Positions 13,837 to 14,412 of a DNA stretch of 14,412 nucleotides are shown here, one piece after another. The notes under the pieces were generated by a model. It was not told where the DNA came from and ran no database searches. It worked only from the letters and a program-made list of their open reading frames with translations. The DNA is from Bacteroidia bacterium. GTDB lineage: Bacteria; Bacteroidota; Bacteroidia; Bacteroidales; CAJPTX01. The stretch spans positions 1 through 14,412 of the forward strand of contig CAJPTV010000057.1 in NCBI GenBank assembly GCA_905373665.1, read 5' to 3'. Every line of letters begins with the position of its first letter. Positions within the stretch are counted from its first letter, which is position 1. The position numbers and the translations under genes are program-made.

Positions 13837-13871
13837 CTTTATTATCTTCGTGCAACGAAAACTGGCAACAG

Positions 13872-14412
13872 ATGAATACGCTTCAAAGACTTCCGATTAG
13901 TACGCAAAGCTTCAAAAAGTTGCGTAATGCTGGAGATCTCTATGTCGATAAAACGCAGTATATCGAAAAGCTCCTTTCACTGGGAACAGTCTTTTTCCTG
14001 AGCCGTCCGCACCGTTTCGGTAAGAGCCTTTTCCTATCCACCCTAAAAGCCTATTTTGAAGGGCAAAAAGAGCTCTTTGAGGGGCTATACATTGCGGAGC
14101 GAGAGGAGGAGATAGCCCGTTGGCAGCGGCGTGAGGCGTGGGCGGCGTCGCCTGTGCTTTATTTTGATTTGAATGCGAAGGACTATCTCTCGGGTAAACC
14201 ATTGCGGGAGCGGTTGTCGTTACAATTAGATTTCTTAGAATCGCAGTTTGACATTGAACCGAAATACAAGGCGCCTGATGACCGCTTTATCTATCTCATC
14301 CGAATGATTTATCAGACCACCCAAAAGCAAGTGGTCATTCTCGTCGATGAGTATGACAAGCCTCTGTTGGAAACTGTGGAGGATAAGGCATTAAACGAGG
14401 CGAACCGTTCGC
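13872..14412 (+). CDS. AAA-ATPase-like protein, N-terminal part (cut by window edge)
   Basis: The first 180 codons are visible and the frame is open to the window edge. The start MNTLQRLPISTQSFKKLRNA leads to YVDKTQYIEKLL, the typical N-terminus of the AAA-ATPase_like (PF09820) family. The Walker A variant SRPHRFGKSL (residues 44-53, usually RPRRFGKSL) and the Walker B VVILVDEYDKP are both present. Full-length members usually carry a C-terminal PD-(D/E)XK nuclease-like domain, which would lie outside the window. The family is often multicopy in Porphyromonas and Bacteroides, and its function is poorly known. It follows the terminator of the surface protein gene, so it is probably transcribed separately. 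Confidence 0.85.
   Translation, partial: MNTLQRLPISTQSFKKLRNAGDLYVDKTQYIEKLLSLGTVFFLSRPHRFGKSLFLSTLKAYFEGQKELFEGLYIAEREEEIARWQRREAWAASPVLYFDLNAKDYLSGKPLRERLSLQLDFLESQFDIEPKYKAPDDRFIYLIRMIYQTTQKQVVILVDEYDKPLLETVEDKALNEANRS

Overview
The window reads as a piece of a Bacteroidota chromosome, most likely Porphyromonas or a close relative. The evidence is a PorW/SprE-type lipoprotein, a PorX response regulator/phosphatase, a BACON/BIG2 surface protein ending in a type IX secretion (T9SS) sorting domain, a TAnnTTTG-type promoter and an AAA-ATPase-like gene of the kind that is multicopy in this phylum. This placement rests on gene content read by eye, with no database search.

Layout. (1) Positions 1-1314 carry no intact gene. 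They hold AT-rich sequence, a truncated and frameshifted IS3-like transposase remnant on the minus strand, a strong perfect hairpin inside that remnant, and several GC-rich interspersed repeats. (2) Positions 1354-10586 hold eight genes on the plus strand, mostly 1-36 bp apart: porW, porX, tsaE, a DoxX/BT_3928-type membrane protein, a receiver-less sigma-54 activator, lptE, an acidic TPR-like protein of unknown role, and secG. A Bacteroidota-type promoter lies just before porW and a strong intrinsic terminator follows secG. (3) Positions 10643-10957 are a repeat-rich spacer. It holds an inverted copy of the left-hand repeat and a roughly 117-bp unit with near-perfect inverted ends. (4) Positions 10958-13783 encode a 941-aa predicted T9SS cargo protein with an 816-bp internal duplication, followed by a terminator. 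(5) From 13872 an AAA-ATPase-like gene runs off the right edge.

How the genes fit together. Most genes of the long cluster serve the cell envelope. PorW is a structural or assembly lipoprotein of the T9SS, and PorX is its cytoplasmic signalling and regulatory partner. LptE belongs to LPS export; in Porphyromonas, T9SS cargo is anchored to A-LPS. SecG belongs to the Sec translocon that delivers T9SS cargo to the periplasm. TsaE (tRNA t6A synthesis) is a housekeeping gene embedded in the unit. The gene just downstream encodes a protein that should itself need Sec, T9SS and possibly A-LPS. The most interesting points are the direct porW-porX linkage, the possible single transcription unit for the secretion and LPS functions, and the inverted repeat family bracketing the conserved block.
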